DNA of 47,754 bases, taken from Oscillospiraceae bacterium. Lineage in GTDB: Bacteria > Bacillota > Clostridia > Oscillospirales > Oscillospiraceae. Shown piece by piece: positions 40,035 to 47,754 of the stretch (position 1 is its first letter; each line of letters opens with the position of its first letter). Under the pieces are notes generated by a model. That model was not told the origin of the DNA. It was given only the letters and a program-made list of their open reading frames with translations, and did no database searches. The stretch covers positions 1 to 47,754 of the forward strand of contig JAFYAU010000056.1 of the NCBI GenBank assembly GCA_017540565.1, read 5' to 3'. A program made the position numbers and the translations under genes.

Positions 40035-41708
40035 ATGTATACCGTTTCATTTAAAATCCCCGGCCAGCGGAACGACGTAAAGGTACCGGCTTCGCCCGGT
40101 GACAATATTCTGGATCTCGCCAGAAACAACGGAGTGGATATCGACGCTCCGTGCAGCGGAAGCGGCACCTGCGGCAAGTGCGTGGTGCGCCTGATCAGCG
40201 GTTCCTGCGAAGCCATCAAAAACCAGCATCTGAGCGAAGCGGACTTCGAAGACGGATGGAGGCTCGCCTGCCAGTGCACCGTCAACGGGGACGCAGTGTT
40301 CCTTCTGCCGGTGATGGCCGGCACCTACAAGACGGGAATCGATACCGCCGATCTTTCCTCGCCGGCGGAACTTGAGCTGTATGACCGGTCCATCGACGCC
40401 ATTTTCGCCACCGGACTTGCCCGCGGCGTGAAGGAGCAGGGATACGGGATCGCTATAGACATCGGAACGACGACGGTCACCGGCGCGCTCCTGGATCTCG
40501 GAACGGGCAAGGTCATCGCCAAGGCCAGCCGGGGCAACGGACAGATCCGTTACGGCGCCGACGTCATCAACAGGATCATACAGCAGGGCAAGCCCGGCGG
40601 AGTGGAAAAGCTGCGGTCCGCCGTCCGCGAGGAGACGGTCGTTCCCATTATCAATACGATGGTGAAAAAGGCAGGCCTGAAGGAGACGGACGTGACGCGT
40701 CTCGTGATCGCCGGAAACACGACGATGGAGCATCTGTTCGTCGGCGCGGACGGAGCCAGCATCCGGCTGGAGCCGTATGTGCCTGAATTCCTGGAACTGC
40801 ACGGCAAGACGGCCGGGGAACTCGGCCTTCCCGCAGCGCCAGACGCCCCCGTCATCTTTGCACCCAATGTGGGAAGCTACGTCGGCGGAGACATCACCGC
40901 GGGCGTGCTCGATACCCTGCTCTGGACGAGAGACGACATGTCGCTGTTCATCGACCTCGGTACGAACGGCGAACTGGTCTTCGGCAACGCCGATTACATG
41001 CTTACATGCGCCTGCAGCGCCGGCCCCGCCTTTGAGGGCGGCGACATCTCCTGCGGCATGCGCGCGACCGACGGCGCCGTGGAAGCCGTATCCATCGATG
41101 CGGAGACCATGGAACCGACAATGAACGTCATCGGAGAGACCAAGAAGGTTTCCGGCGTCTGCGGCAGCGGTCTCATCGACCTGATCGCCGAACTGTTCCG
41201 CTGCGGCATCATCGACGCCAAGGGGAAATTCATCAGGGACGGCAAGCGCATCCACCGCGGCGAGGATGTGTCCAGTTACGTGATCGCCTTCGCCGAGGAC
41301 AGCAAATACGGACGTGACGTCGAACTGAACGAGAGCGACATCGACAACTTCATCCGCGCGAAGGCCGCCATCTTCTCCGCGATTCGTTCCATGCTGAACG
41401 CCGTGGACATGTCCATCGACGACATCGACAGCGTGATGATCGCCGGCGGCATCGGCAGCGGCATCAACATGGAGAACGCCATGCGCATCGGGATGCTTCC
41501 GAAGCAGCCCATGGAGAAATACAGATATATAGGCAACAGCTCCCTGACCGGCGCCTGCGCCATGCTCATCAGCGACGAGGCGACGGAGAAGGTCTTCGAG
41601 CTGGGCAGAAACACCACCTATATGGAGCTTTCGACCGAGCCCCGGTACATGGATGAATTCGTGGCCGCCTGTTTCATCCCGCACACGGACGCCACCCTGT
41701 TTGACTGA
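40035..41708 (+). CDS. Ferredoxin-ASKHA protein, putative reductive activator of corrinoid proteins (RACo/RamA-like)
   Basis: A 557-residue protein with an N-terminal plant-type 2Fe-2S domain (Cys40, Cys46, Cys49 and Cys79 or 81 in CSGSGTCGKC ... LACQC) and a C-terminal ASKHA ATPase part (GIAIDIGTTTVTGALLDLG, GNTTMEHLFVG, FIDLGTNGELVFGN, MIAGGIGSGINMENAM). Such proteins use ATP to reduce the inactive Co(II) cofactor of corrinoid methyltransferase systems. No corrinoid protein or methyltransferase is in the window, but the same genome stretch makes cobalamin. GGAGGAAAGAC precedes the ATG. The DUF3786 gene follows 7 bp later. Confidence 0.88.
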   Translation: MYTVSFKIPGQRNDVKVPASPGDNILDLARNNGVDIDAPCSGSGTCGKCVVRLISGSCEAIKNQHLSEADFEDGWRLACQCTVNGDAVFLLPVMAGTYKTGIDTADLSSPAELELYDRSIDAIFATGLARGVKEQGYGIAIDIGTTTVTGALLDLGTGKVIAKASRGNGQIRYGADVINRIIQQGKPGGVEKLRSAVREETVVPIINTMVKKAGLKETDVTRLVIAGNTTMEHLFVGADGASIRLEPYVPEFLELHGKTAGELGLPAAPDAPVIFAPNVGSYVGGDITAGVLDTLLWTRDDMSLFIDLGTNGELVFGNADYMLTCACSAGPAFEGGDISCGMRATDGAVEAVSIDAETMEPTMNVIGETKKVSGVCGSGLIDLIAELFRCGIIDAKGKFIRDGKRIHRGEDVSSYVIAFAEDSKYGRDVELNESDIDNFIRAKAAIFSAIRSMLNAVDMSIDDIDSVMIAGGIGSGINMENAMRIGMLPKQPMEKYRYIGNSSLTGACAMLISDEATEKVFELGRNTTYMELSTEPRYMDEFVAACFIPHTDATLFD

Positions 41709-41715
41709 ACTGCCG

Positions 41716-42324
41716 ATGGAGATTATTGATCACAAGACCGGTGTTCCCATCGAACACTATTCGTCCGCTTTTGCCGCCGCGGATCCGGAACTGCTGAGCC
41801 GGTCCTCCGGCGTGCCCTATGAAGACGGCGCTTTCCAGATGACGCTGATGGGACGCGATCTGGAACTCCGCTGGCCGGACATGACGGCGGTGTGGAAAGA
41901 CGGGGGCGGGGAAGTCAGACCGAACATCAGGATCCTGTGCGCCAGAAGGGTGCTCGAGGGAAGGTCCGTTCCGTTCGGAGGAAAGATGCTTTCCTACGTC
42001 GAGATGCCGTGGGGGAACGTGTATCAGAAGCAGTTCGACGGCCGCTGTGTCAAAAGACTGGCTTTCGGTTTCGGGAACACGCCCGAAAGATTTTCCGAAG
42101 CCTGCCGGACGCTGGGAGGGATCCCCGCGAACGGGGGCGATGCCTCCTACGATATCCTGTTCCTCGACGGACTGATCGTGCGCCTGATCATCTGGGAGGG
42201 AGACGACGAGTTTCCGCCGAGCGCGCAGTTCCTGTTCAGCGACAATTTCCCCGCCGCGTTCACGGCGGAGGACATCGCTGTCTGCGGAGACATCATCCTG
42301 GACGCCATGAAGGGGCGCTGGTAA
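41716..42324 (+). CDS. DUF3786-domain protein
   Basis: A 202-residue soluble protein of the DUF3786 type: DPELLSRSSGVPYEDGAFQMTLMGRDLELRWPD near the start and, towards the end, DILFLDGLIVRLIIWEGDDEFPPSAQFLFSDNFPAAFTAED. The family has no proven function; it is found in anaerobes, and here it forms one unit with the corrinoid-activator-like gene just upstream, which suggests a shared pathway. I take the ATG after the upstream stop; longer forms of the frame overlap the previous gene. Confidence 0.82.
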   Translation: MEIIDHKTGVPIEHYSSAFAAADPELLSRSSGVPYEDGAFQMTLMGRDLELRWPDMTAVWKDGGGEVRPNIRILCARRVLEGRSVPFGGKMLSYVEMPWGNVYQKQFDGRCVKRLAFGFGNTPERFSEACRTLGGIPANGGDASYDILFLDGLIVRLIIWEGDDEFPPSAQFLFSDNFPAAFTAEDIAVCGDIILDAMKGRW

Positions 42325-42331
42325 AAAGAAT

Positions 42332-42387
42332 ACGGGCTGTGAAGACGGGGGATTCCCTTGCTTCGCAGCCCGTTGTTTGTTTTGTTT
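42332..42387 (+). terminator. Terminator after the DUF3786 gene
   Basis: ACGGGCTGTGAAG pairs with CTTCGCAGCCCGT (one G.T pair), followed by a T-rich tract. Confidence 0.8.
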
Positions 42388-42401
42388 TTGCCGGAGAGCG
42401 G

Positions 42402-44294
42402 TCAGACGTTCATGGCGGCGTAGAAGCCGTCAATCACGGCGGAAGTGATGTTGCCGGCACGGACTCTGCAGTCTCCGCAGAAGAAGACGTCCCTGGCCGT
42501 TCCGGCGAAACGCTCGGCGACGGCCGTCCTGGGACGGACGCCCATGGAGAGAGCCACGGTATCGCAGGGGAGCAGGACCTCTTTTCCGTCAGCATCGAGA
42601 GCGACAAGGCCTTCGTCCGTGACGGCCTTTGCCCTGAGCCCGGTCCTTACCTCTATGCCCGCTTTCTCTGCCATGCCCCGCAGGTACATGAGACCGGAGC
42701 GGCTGCCGATGGCGCGGCGGTCGATCTCCTCAAGGCTCAGCATGTCGATCAGGGTCACGGCCTTGCCCTCCTGTGCCAGCGCTACCGCAGTCTCCGTTCC
42801 TGTCAGGCCGGCGCCGATGAGAACGACTCTGTTTCCGGCGGCGGCGGTGCCCATATCCAGATCCTGTGCCAGCACGACGTTGCCGCGGTCAAAGCCGGGG
42901 ATATCCGGAACGAACGGCTCGCTTCCGACAGCGACGATGACGGCGTCCGGATTCTCGTCGAGAACGTCCTGACGGGTGGCCTCGTGTCCGAGACGGAGAT
43001 CGATACCGGGATCGTTCAGGACCGTGCGGACCGACCAGTCGGCGTAGGAATGCACATTTACCTTCAGACGGTTGGCTCCCGCCGGGATCAGTGTGCCGCC
43101 GAGATGATCCTCCTTTTCGAAGAGGACGACGGACGCTCCCCGTTCGCGCAGACGGCGAGCAGCCTCCAGTCCGGCGGCTCCTTCGCCAACGACAACGGCT
43201 TTCAGTCCGGGACGGCAGGGGGGAATGACGTCGAAGCGCGGGTTGCGTCCCATGACCGGGTTGACGGAACAGCGCAGCGGTTTCGGGCATCCGTGGGGAT
43301 CGTCTCCGGTGCAGATGCAGCAGCGGAGGCAGGGGCGGATCTCGTCCCCGTGCCCGTCCTTTGCCTTGTTGACGGCCTCCGGGTCGGCGATCAGCTGGCG
43401 GATCATGGCGACGACGTCGGCGGTGCCGTCCGAGAGGGCGGATTCCGCGAGATCGAAATCGAAGCTTCCGACGGTAGTGACGGGGATGGAGAGCTCCTCC
43501 TTGAAGCGCCTGGCGAATCTGGCGTTCGTAGCCATCGGCAGATACGCATTCTGGATGGTATAGCTCATGCTCGGAAGGTAATACATGTTCCCGGCGGAGA
43601 CGTGGATCATATCCAGCCGGCTCTCGATCTCCTTGGCAAAGCGCAGGGCGTCTTCGACACCAACGCCTCCCGGTGTGAGATCGTCGCCGCTGATGCGGTA
43701 ATCGATGGCAACGTTGGGGCCTACGGCAGCTCTGACGGAATCAAGTAGTTCCTTGGCGAAGCGGCATCTGTTCTCGAAGCTGCCGCACCCGTATTTATCC
43801 GTGCGCTTGTTCAGCTGCGGGGAATAGAACTGCGCGATGGTATGGCCGTGCCCGCCGTGAAGCATGATCAGATCGAAACCGGCCTTTGCGCTGTACAGGG
43901 CGGCGTTCGTAAAGTCCCGGATGATCTGTTTTATGTCCTCCAGTGACATGTCCGCGGGAAGCACGTGATTCCGCAGGTTCAGTTCGATACCGGCGAGCGC
44001 GCCGTATCTGTGAATGGCGTCGGCAACGGAAAACAGTCCGTGGGTGATGAACGGGTCCGCCAGATTGACCGTGTAGTGATTCTCGTTGGCGTACTCCTGA
44101 TTGATCGGACTGTCGCCGACATACACGATGCCGGCGCCCCCTCTGGCGAACGCCTCGGTATAGGCGACGAACTCCGGCGTGATCGCTCCGTCCCTCGTGC
44201 AGAGGAACGGTTCGGCGGGAGAGACTTCGATGCGGTTTTTCGCGGTGAAGGGACCGATCCTGATCGGTTCGAAGATCTTGGAATAGGATTTCAA
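42402..44294 (-). CDS. Old-yellow-enzyme-type flavin oxidoreductase (2-enoate / 2,4-dienoyl-CoA reductase-like)
   Basis: A 630-residue three-part enzyme: an N-terminal FMN TIM barrel (IFEPIRIGPFTAKNRI at the start, QFYSPQLNKRTDKYG at 155-169), a cysteine cluster for a 4Fe-4S centre (Cys322-342) and a C-terminal FAD/NAD domain (VVVGEGAAGLEAARRL, then VVLIGAGLTGTETAVALA). Relatives reduce C=C bonds of enoates, bile-acid intermediates and the like. Two deviations: the usual HGAHGY is HGGHGH (146-151), so the Tyr proton donor is a His, and the cysteine spacing is C-x2-C-x2-C-x13-C rather than C-x2-C-x3-C-x11-C. A CAGGAGGTG site precedes the ATG. It is divergent from an SDR gene. Confidence 0.9.
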   Translation of the reverse strand: MKSYSKIFEPIRIGPFTAKNRIEVSPAEPFLCTRDGAITPEFVAYTEAFARGGAGIVYVGDSPINQEYANENHYTVNLADPFITHGLFSVADAIHRYGALAGIELNLRNHVLPADMSLEDIKQIIRDFTNAALYSAKAGFDLIMLHGGHGHTIAQFYSPQLNKRTDKYGCGSFENRCRFAKELLDSVRAAVGPNVAIDYRISGDDLTPGGVGVEDALRFAKEIESRLDMIHVSAGNMYYLPSMSYTIQNAYLPMATNARFARRFKEELSIPVTTVGSFDFDLAESALSDGTADVVAMIRQLIADPEAVNKAKDGHGDEIRPCLRCCICTGDDPHGCPKPLRCSVNPVMGRNPRFDVIPPCRPGLKAVVVGEGAAGLEAARRLRERGASVVLFEKEDHLGGTLIPAGANRLKVNVHSYADWSVRTVLNDPGIDLRLGHEATRQDVLDENPDAVIVAVGSEPFVPDIPGFDRGNVVLAQDLDMGTAAAGNRVVLIGAGLTGTETAVALAQEGKAVTLIDMLSLEEIDRRAIGSRSGLMYLRGMAEKAGIEVRTGLRAKAVTDEGLVALDADGKEVLLPCDTVALSMGVRPRTAVAERFAGTARDVFFCGDCRVRAGNITSAVIDGFYAAMNV

Positions 44295-44335
44295 GGAAGG
44301 ACACCTCCTGAAGATAGTTGATGATCAACGAACAA

Positions 44336-44364
44336 AGTATATCTCAGTTGAAAGAAAATAACAA
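44336..44364 (-). promoter_or_regulatory. Promoter of the flavin oxidoreductase gene
   Basis: TTGTTA and TATACT with 17 bases between on the minus strand. Confidence 0.6.
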
Positions 44365-44384
44365 GGTTTCCCGGAGATGTGTTG

Positions 44385-44413
44385 TTGACGGAAATGAGCA
44401 GTTGTTTTACAAT
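44385..44413 (+). promoter_or_regulatory. Promoter of the SDR gene
   Basis: TTGACG and TACAAT with 17 bases between, about 45 bp before the SDR start. It is back to back with the flavin oxidoreductase promoter. Confidence 0.65.
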
Positions 44414-44458
44414 CAGACACAGCAGGAAACATGCCATTTTTTGACAGGAGGGATTCAT

Positions 44459-45253
44459 ATGATCCAGGCAATCAAAGACATGAGCAACGCTTTCAGCCTG
44501 AAGGGAAAGAACGCGGTGATCACGGGAGGAAACCGCGGCCTGGGCTTCGGGATTGCTTCCGCCATGGCACAGAGCGGGGCGAATATCGCCATTCTCTGCC
44601 GCGACGAAAAGAAAGCCGCCGAAGCGCTCGAGGAACTCTCTCAGTACGGCGGAAAATACGAGAGCTTTTCCTGTGACGTCACGGACATAAAGAGCGTCAG
44701 GAAAGCGGTGGAGCTGGTGTGCGAGAGTTTCGGCAGCATCGACATCCTCGTGAACAACGCCGGCGTCAGCTGCGTGAGCGAGCTGCTGGACATGGACGAG
44801 CAGCTGAGCGACTGGTACAGCGTCGTCAATACGGATCTGAACGGGACCGTGCACATGACCTATGAGGTCGGCAAGCGGATGCGCGATGCCGGCAAGGGCG
44901 GCTGCATCCTGAATATCACGAGCAACGCCGCGTTCATCGTCAACAAGACGCAGCCCATGTCTCCGTACAGCGCGAGCAAGGCGGCGGCCAACCATTTCAC
45001 CAAGTGCATGGCTGTGGAACTCGGCAAGTACGACATCCGCTGCAACGCCATCGCCCCGGGCTTTACGAATACGGAGCTTAGCCGCCACATCCCGCCGGAC
45101 CAGTTCGATTACATCAATCATCAGATGCCGCTCGGCCGTTTCGGAGAACCGATCGAGATCGGCGCCCTGGCGGTGTTCCTGGCGTCTCCTGCGGCGGCGC
45201 AGATCACCGGAGCAGTTCATGTGATCGACGGAGGATATATCCTCTCTTGCTGA
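44459..45253 (+). CDS. Short-chain dehydrogenase/reductase
   Basis: A 264-residue classical SDR with the cofactor motif TGGNRGLGFG (near 24), NNAG (LVNNAGVS), and the active-site Tyr/Lys in YSASKAAANHF. The ending AQITGAVHVIDGGYILSC is typical. The substrate is unknown; its promoter region is shared with the flavin oxidoreductase gene on the other strand, so the two may act on the same compound. AGGAGGG lies about 6 bases before the ATG; an upstream extension of the frame runs through the promoter and is rejected. Confidence 0.92.
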   Translation: MIQAIKDMSNAFSLKGKNAVITGGNRGLGFGIASAMAQSGANIAILCRDEKKAAEALEELSQYGGKYESFSCDVTDIKSVRKAVELVCESFGSIDILVNNAGVSCVSELLDMDEQLSDWYSVVNTDLNGTVHMTYEVGKRMRDAGKGGCILNITSNAAFIVNKTQPMSPYSASKAAANHFTKCMAVELGKYDIRCNAIAPGFTNTELSRHIPPDQFDYINHQMPLGRFGEPIEIGALAVFLASPAAAQITGAVHVIDGGYILSC

Positions 45254-45263
45254 ATTGTTTTTC

Positions 45264-45292
45264 TTGCAATTCCATGTGGTTAGGCTTATGAT
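45264..45292 (+). promoter_or_regulatory. Promoter of xpt
   Basis: TTGCAA and TATGAT with 17 bases between. The leader is only about 35 bases, too short for a purine riboswitch. Confidence 0.6.
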
Positions 45293-45331
45293 GATTCCAT
45301 TCTGATTTTCCATTTTCGGGAGTGAGGAACG

Positions 45332-45907
45332 ATGAAGCTTCTGGAAGAACGCATCCTGACCGACGGCGTCGTGAAGGAAGGAAACATACTGAAGGTGGAC
45401 CGGTTCCTGAACCATCAGATGGACCCGGCTCTGTTCCTTGAGATGGCCAAAGAGTGGAAGCGCCTGTATGAAGGCTGCCCGGTCAACAAGATCCTTACGA
45501 TCGAGGCCTCCGGGATCGGGATCGCGTGCATCACGGCCCAGGTGTTCGGGTGCCCCGTCGTGTTCGCGAAAAAGACGAAGACCAAGAATATCGCCAGCGA
45601 TGTCTACACCGCCAGCGTGATGTCCTACACCACCGGGAACACCTACGACGTCATCGTCTCCAGGGAGTTCCTGCTGCCGACCGACAGGCTGCTGCTCATC
45701 GACGATTTCCTCGCCAACGGGGCCGCTCTCGACGGACTGCTCGAGCTTTCGCGGCAGGCGGGGGCTGAAGTGATCGGAGCGGGGATTGCGATCGAGAAGG
45801 CCTTCCAGCGCGGGGGAGAACGTCTCCGCCGGGCGGGCCTGAGGATCGAGTCTCTCGCCCGGATCCAGTCCATGGAGGGCCGCAGGATCGTATTCTGCGA
45901 CGACTGA
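45332..45907 (+). CDS. xpt: Xanthine phosphoribosyltransferase
   Basis: A 191-residue enzyme that turns xanthine and PRPP into XMP. It has the family start MKLLEERILTDGVVKEGNILKVDRFLNHQMDP, ASGIGIACITAQVFGCPVVFAKK and the PRPP loop LLLIDDFLANGAALDGL. It lies 60 bp before a BMP-type transporter, which suggests a purine salvage cluster with uptake. Confidence 0.95.
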   Translation: MKLLEERILTDGVVKEGNILKVDRFLNHQMDPALFLEMAKEWKRLYEGCPVNKILTIEASGIGIACITAQVFGCPVVFAKKTKTKNIASDVYTASVMSYTTGNTYDVIVSREFLLPTDRLLLIDDFLANGAALDGLLELSRQAGAEVIGAGIAIEKAFQRGGERLRRAGLRIESLARIQSMEGRRIVFCDD

Positions 45908-45967
45908 ACCAGTATTATCACGGCCGGTATACGATCGTGACAATAAACAATTACAGGAGGGAATGAA

Positions 45968-47188
45968 ATGAAAAAAATACTCGCGCTCCTTCTTGCCGCA
46001 CTGATGATCTTTGCGCTCTGCGCCTGCGGCTCGAAGGGATCCGACAGCGGTAAGGATGCCTCCGGGGATCTGTCTTCCTTTAAGATCGGCATCATTACCC
46101 TGCACGACGAAAACTCCACCTATGACAAGAACTTCCTCGATGCCGTCCAGAGAGCAAAGACGAAGCTCGGCCTGAAGGACGATCAGGTCATGATCCGCAC
46201 CAATGTCGGCGAGTCCAACGACTGCTACGAGGCAGCCGTGGATATGGCCGACCACGGATGCAAGATCGTCTTTGCCGATTCATTCGGTCACGAGTCCTAT
46301 ATGGCTCAGGCTGCCGCCAAGTATCCCGACGTGCAGTTCTGCCACGCCACCGGCACGACGGCCCACACGGCCGGCCTTGCCAATCTGCACAACGCTTTCG
46401 CCTCCATCTATGAGGGCCGCTACATGGCCGGCGTCGCCGCTGGCATGAAGCTCAACGAGATGATCGAGGCAGGAAAGATCACCGCCGAGCAGGCCGTCAT
46501 TGGCTATGTCGGTGCCTATACCTACGCGGAGGTTATCTCTGGCTATACGTCCTTCTTCCTCGGCGCGCGCTCTATCTGCCCGTCCGCAACGATGAAGGTC
46601 CAGTTCACCGGCAGCTGGTATGACGAGACGGCCGAGAAGGAAGCCGCCACCACCCTGATCAACCAGGGCTGCGCTCTGATCAGCCAGCACGCCGACTCCA
46701 TGGGCGCTCCCACCGCCTGCGAGGCCGCCGGCATTCCCAACGTTTCCTATAACGGCAGCACCGCCGCCGCCTGCCCGAACACGTTCATCGTGTCCAGCTA
46801 CATCGACTGGACGCCGTACTTCGAGTACATCATCGACTGCGCCGTCAACGGCAAGGCGATCGATACCGACTGGGTCGGCACCATCGAGACCGGCTCCGTC
46901 TGCCTGACCGAAGTCAATGAGAAGGCCGCCGCCGCCGGCACGGTCGACAAGCTCAAGGAGATCCAGGAAGGCCTGACCAAGGGCACCATCCAGGTGTTCG
47001 ACACCGCCACGTTCACGGTCGGAGGCGAGAAGCTCTCCAGCTACAAGGCCGACGTCGATACGGATGCCGACTACACGCCGGATACCGAGGTCATCATCGA
47101 CGGCATCTTCAAGGAGTCTCAGATGCGTTCCGCTCCGTACTTCGATCTGCGCATCGACGGGATCGAGTGCCTGAACGAGATGTACTGA
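45968..47188 (+). CDS. BMP-family ABC transporter substrate-binding lipoprotein
   Basis: A 406-residue lipoprotein with a signal peptide and lipobox LCAC (Cys20), a Ser/Asp-rich spacer and a BMP/PnrA-like binding domain (FKIGIITLHDENSTYDKNF, VFADSFGHESYM, FCHATGT, YEGRYMAGVAAGM). Family members bind purine nucleosides or related compounds outside the cell. ACAGGAGGG precedes the ATG. xpt upstream and an ABC ATPase downstream support purine or nucleoside uptake. Confidence 0.93.
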   Translation: MKKILALLLAALMIFALCACGSKGSDSGKDASGDLSSFKIGIITLHDENSTYDKNFLDAVQRAKTKLGLKDDQVMIRTNVGESNDCYEAAVDMADHGCKIVFADSFGHESYMAQAAAKYPDVQFCHATGTTAHTAGLANLHNAFASIYEGRYMAGVAAGMKLNEMIEAGKITAEQAVIGYVGAYTYAEVISGYTSFFLGARSICPSATMKVQFTGSWYDETAEKEAATTLINQGCALISQHADSMGAPTACEAAGIPNVSYNGSTAAACPNTFIVSSYIDWTPYFEYIIDCAVNGKAIDTDWVGTIETGSVCLTEVNEKAAAAGTVDKLKEIQEGLTKGTIQVFDTATFTVGGEKLSSYKADVDTDADYTPDTEVIIDGIFKESQMRSAPYFDLRIDGIECLNEMY

Positions 47189-47218
47189 TGAGGACCGCCA
47201 TCCTGAAGGCATGAAACG

Positions 47219-47257
47219 GAAAACCGGGACACACGGACGTGTGTCCCGGTTTTTTTA
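47219..47257 (+). terminator. Intrinsic terminator after the BMP-lipoprotein gene
   Basis: ACCGGGACACACG and its complement form a tight stem followed by seven Ts. It may lower expression of the ATPase gene relative to the abundant binding protein; a TATAAT at 47306-47311 could start a new transcript. Confidence 0.88.
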
Positions 47258-47341
47258 TCCCCGTATTTGCGCCTTTTGGCTCTTTCCTTCAAGATTGATC
47301 TGGTTTATAATGCTTGCATGATCCTGCAAGGAGGAGACAAG

Positions 47342-47754
47342 ATGACTGACGTACCTGCCATCGAACTGCAGCACATAACGAAGACGTTCGGTTCAATCGT
47401 CGCGAATCATGACGTTTCCCTGAACGTTTACCACGGGGAGATCCTGTCCATTCTCGGCGAGAACGGGAGCGGCAAGACGACTCTGATGAACATGATCTCC
47501 GGGATCTATTTCCCGGATCACGGCAGGATCCTGATCGACGGGGAAGAGGCCGTGATCCGCTCTCCTCGGGACGCCTTCCGCTATAAGATCGGGATGGTGC
47601 ACCAGCATTTCAAGCTGGTCGAAGTGTTCACTGCGGTGGAGAACATCATTCTTGGTGACAATGAAGAGGCGCCGCGGTTCAATCTGAAAGCGGCCGCCGC
47701 AAGAGTCAAGGAGATCTCGGAGCAGTACGGTTTCGATATCGATCCCATGAAGAA
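47342..47754 (+). CDS. BMP-type ABC transporter ATP-binding protein, 3' end outside window
   Basis: The first 137 residues of a nucleoside-type ABC ATPase of the YufO/NupO kind. It starts MTDVPAIELQHITKTFG, has the Walker A motif GENGSGKTTL and a Q-loop in GMVHQHFKLVEVFTAVENI. The family is about 500 residues long with two ABC domains, so most of the gene is missing here. AAGGAGGAGAC lies directly before the ATG. It should energise uptake by the lipoprotein encoded just upstream; permease genes would be expected next. Confidence 0.9.
   Translation, partial: MTDVPAIELQHITKTFGSIVANHDVSLNVYHGEILSILGENGSGKTTLMNMISGIYFPDHGRILIDGEEAVIRSPRDAFRYKIGMVHQHFKLVEVFTAVENIILGDNEEAPRFNLKAAAARVKEISEQYGFDIDPMK

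Noticed and set aside
40047..41684. 545-codon minus-strand open frame opposite the ferredoxin-ASKHA gene
   Set aside because: Antisense shadow with no family resemblance.
44291..46255. 654-codon minus-strand open frame opposite the SDR and xpt genes
   Set aside because: It runs antisense through two clear genes, promoters and a ribosome binding site.
1..47754. CRISPR arrays, prophage genes, rRNA genes
   Set aside because: No regularly spaced repeats, phage structural genes or rRNA sequence were seen in the window.

Overview
The window reads as chromosome of a strictly anaerobic, low-oxygen-adapted Clostridia (Bacillota) with a fairly high GC content. This is inferred from the anaerobic (early cobalt insertion) cobalamin pathway genes cbiD/cbiG, a glycyl radical enzyme, an iron alcohol dehydrogenase, a ferredoxin-ASKHA corrinoid-activator-like protein, a SigH-like sigma factor, trmK, a four-cysteine L33, and many consensus sigma-A promoters with strong GGAGG ribosome binding sites. 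The exact species cannot be told from the sequence.

Layout. (1) 1-3340: accessory region with the 3' part of an RHS/YD-repeat polymorphic toxin gene. Its AT-rich tip encodes a putative HExxH metallopeptidase, followed by a small membrane-anchored candidate immunity gene and an orphan, truncated RHS tip that repeats about 138 bp of the RHS core. (2) 3352-14617: an eleven-gene cobalamin operon on the minus strand (cbiD, cbiF, cbiG, cbiH, cobK, cbiET, cbiA, cbiB, cobD, cobQ, cbiC), headed by a consensus promoter, a cobalamin riboswitch and an intrinsic terminator. (3) 14767-17577: an MBOAT acyltransferase plus a DHHW (AlgJ/AlgX-like) protein, a likely surface-glycan O-acetylation pair. (4) 17611-20666: a zinc ribbon protein, an alpha/beta hydrolase, a decayed IS200/IS605 element (intact tnpB, 5'-truncated tnpA) and tRNA-Arg(CCT). 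(5) 20744-23315: rpmG-secE-nusG-rplK-rplA, then tRNA-Leu(TAA). (6) 23360-29039: a glycyl radical enzyme without a visible activase, divergent from a small unknown gene and a PfkB-type kinase, then a P1B-type ATPase relative that has lost its catalytic residues. (7) 29170-33263: yebC, an ABC-F ATPase with one degenerate site, a C-GCAxxG-C-C protein and an iron alcohol dehydrogenase. (8) 33398-39900: rpsF-ssb-rpsR, a zinc ribbon gene, a SigH-like sigma factor, ruvCAB, a 65-residue DUF1858 protein, trmK and a NIF3-like gene. (9) 40035-47754: a ferredoxin-ASKHA protein with a DUF3786 partner, an old-yellow-enzyme-type reductase divergent from an SDR dehydrogenase, xpt, and the start of a BMP-family (nucleoside-type) ABC transporter.

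Most of the window is ordinary core genome. The items I judge most worth a second look are the pseudo-P-type ATPase at 27432-29039, the RHS toxin/immunity/orphan-tip locus at the left edge, the solitary glycyl radical enzyme, and the intact TnpB left behind by a broken transposon. All functional calls are from reading motifs and family resemblance by eye; no database search was run.
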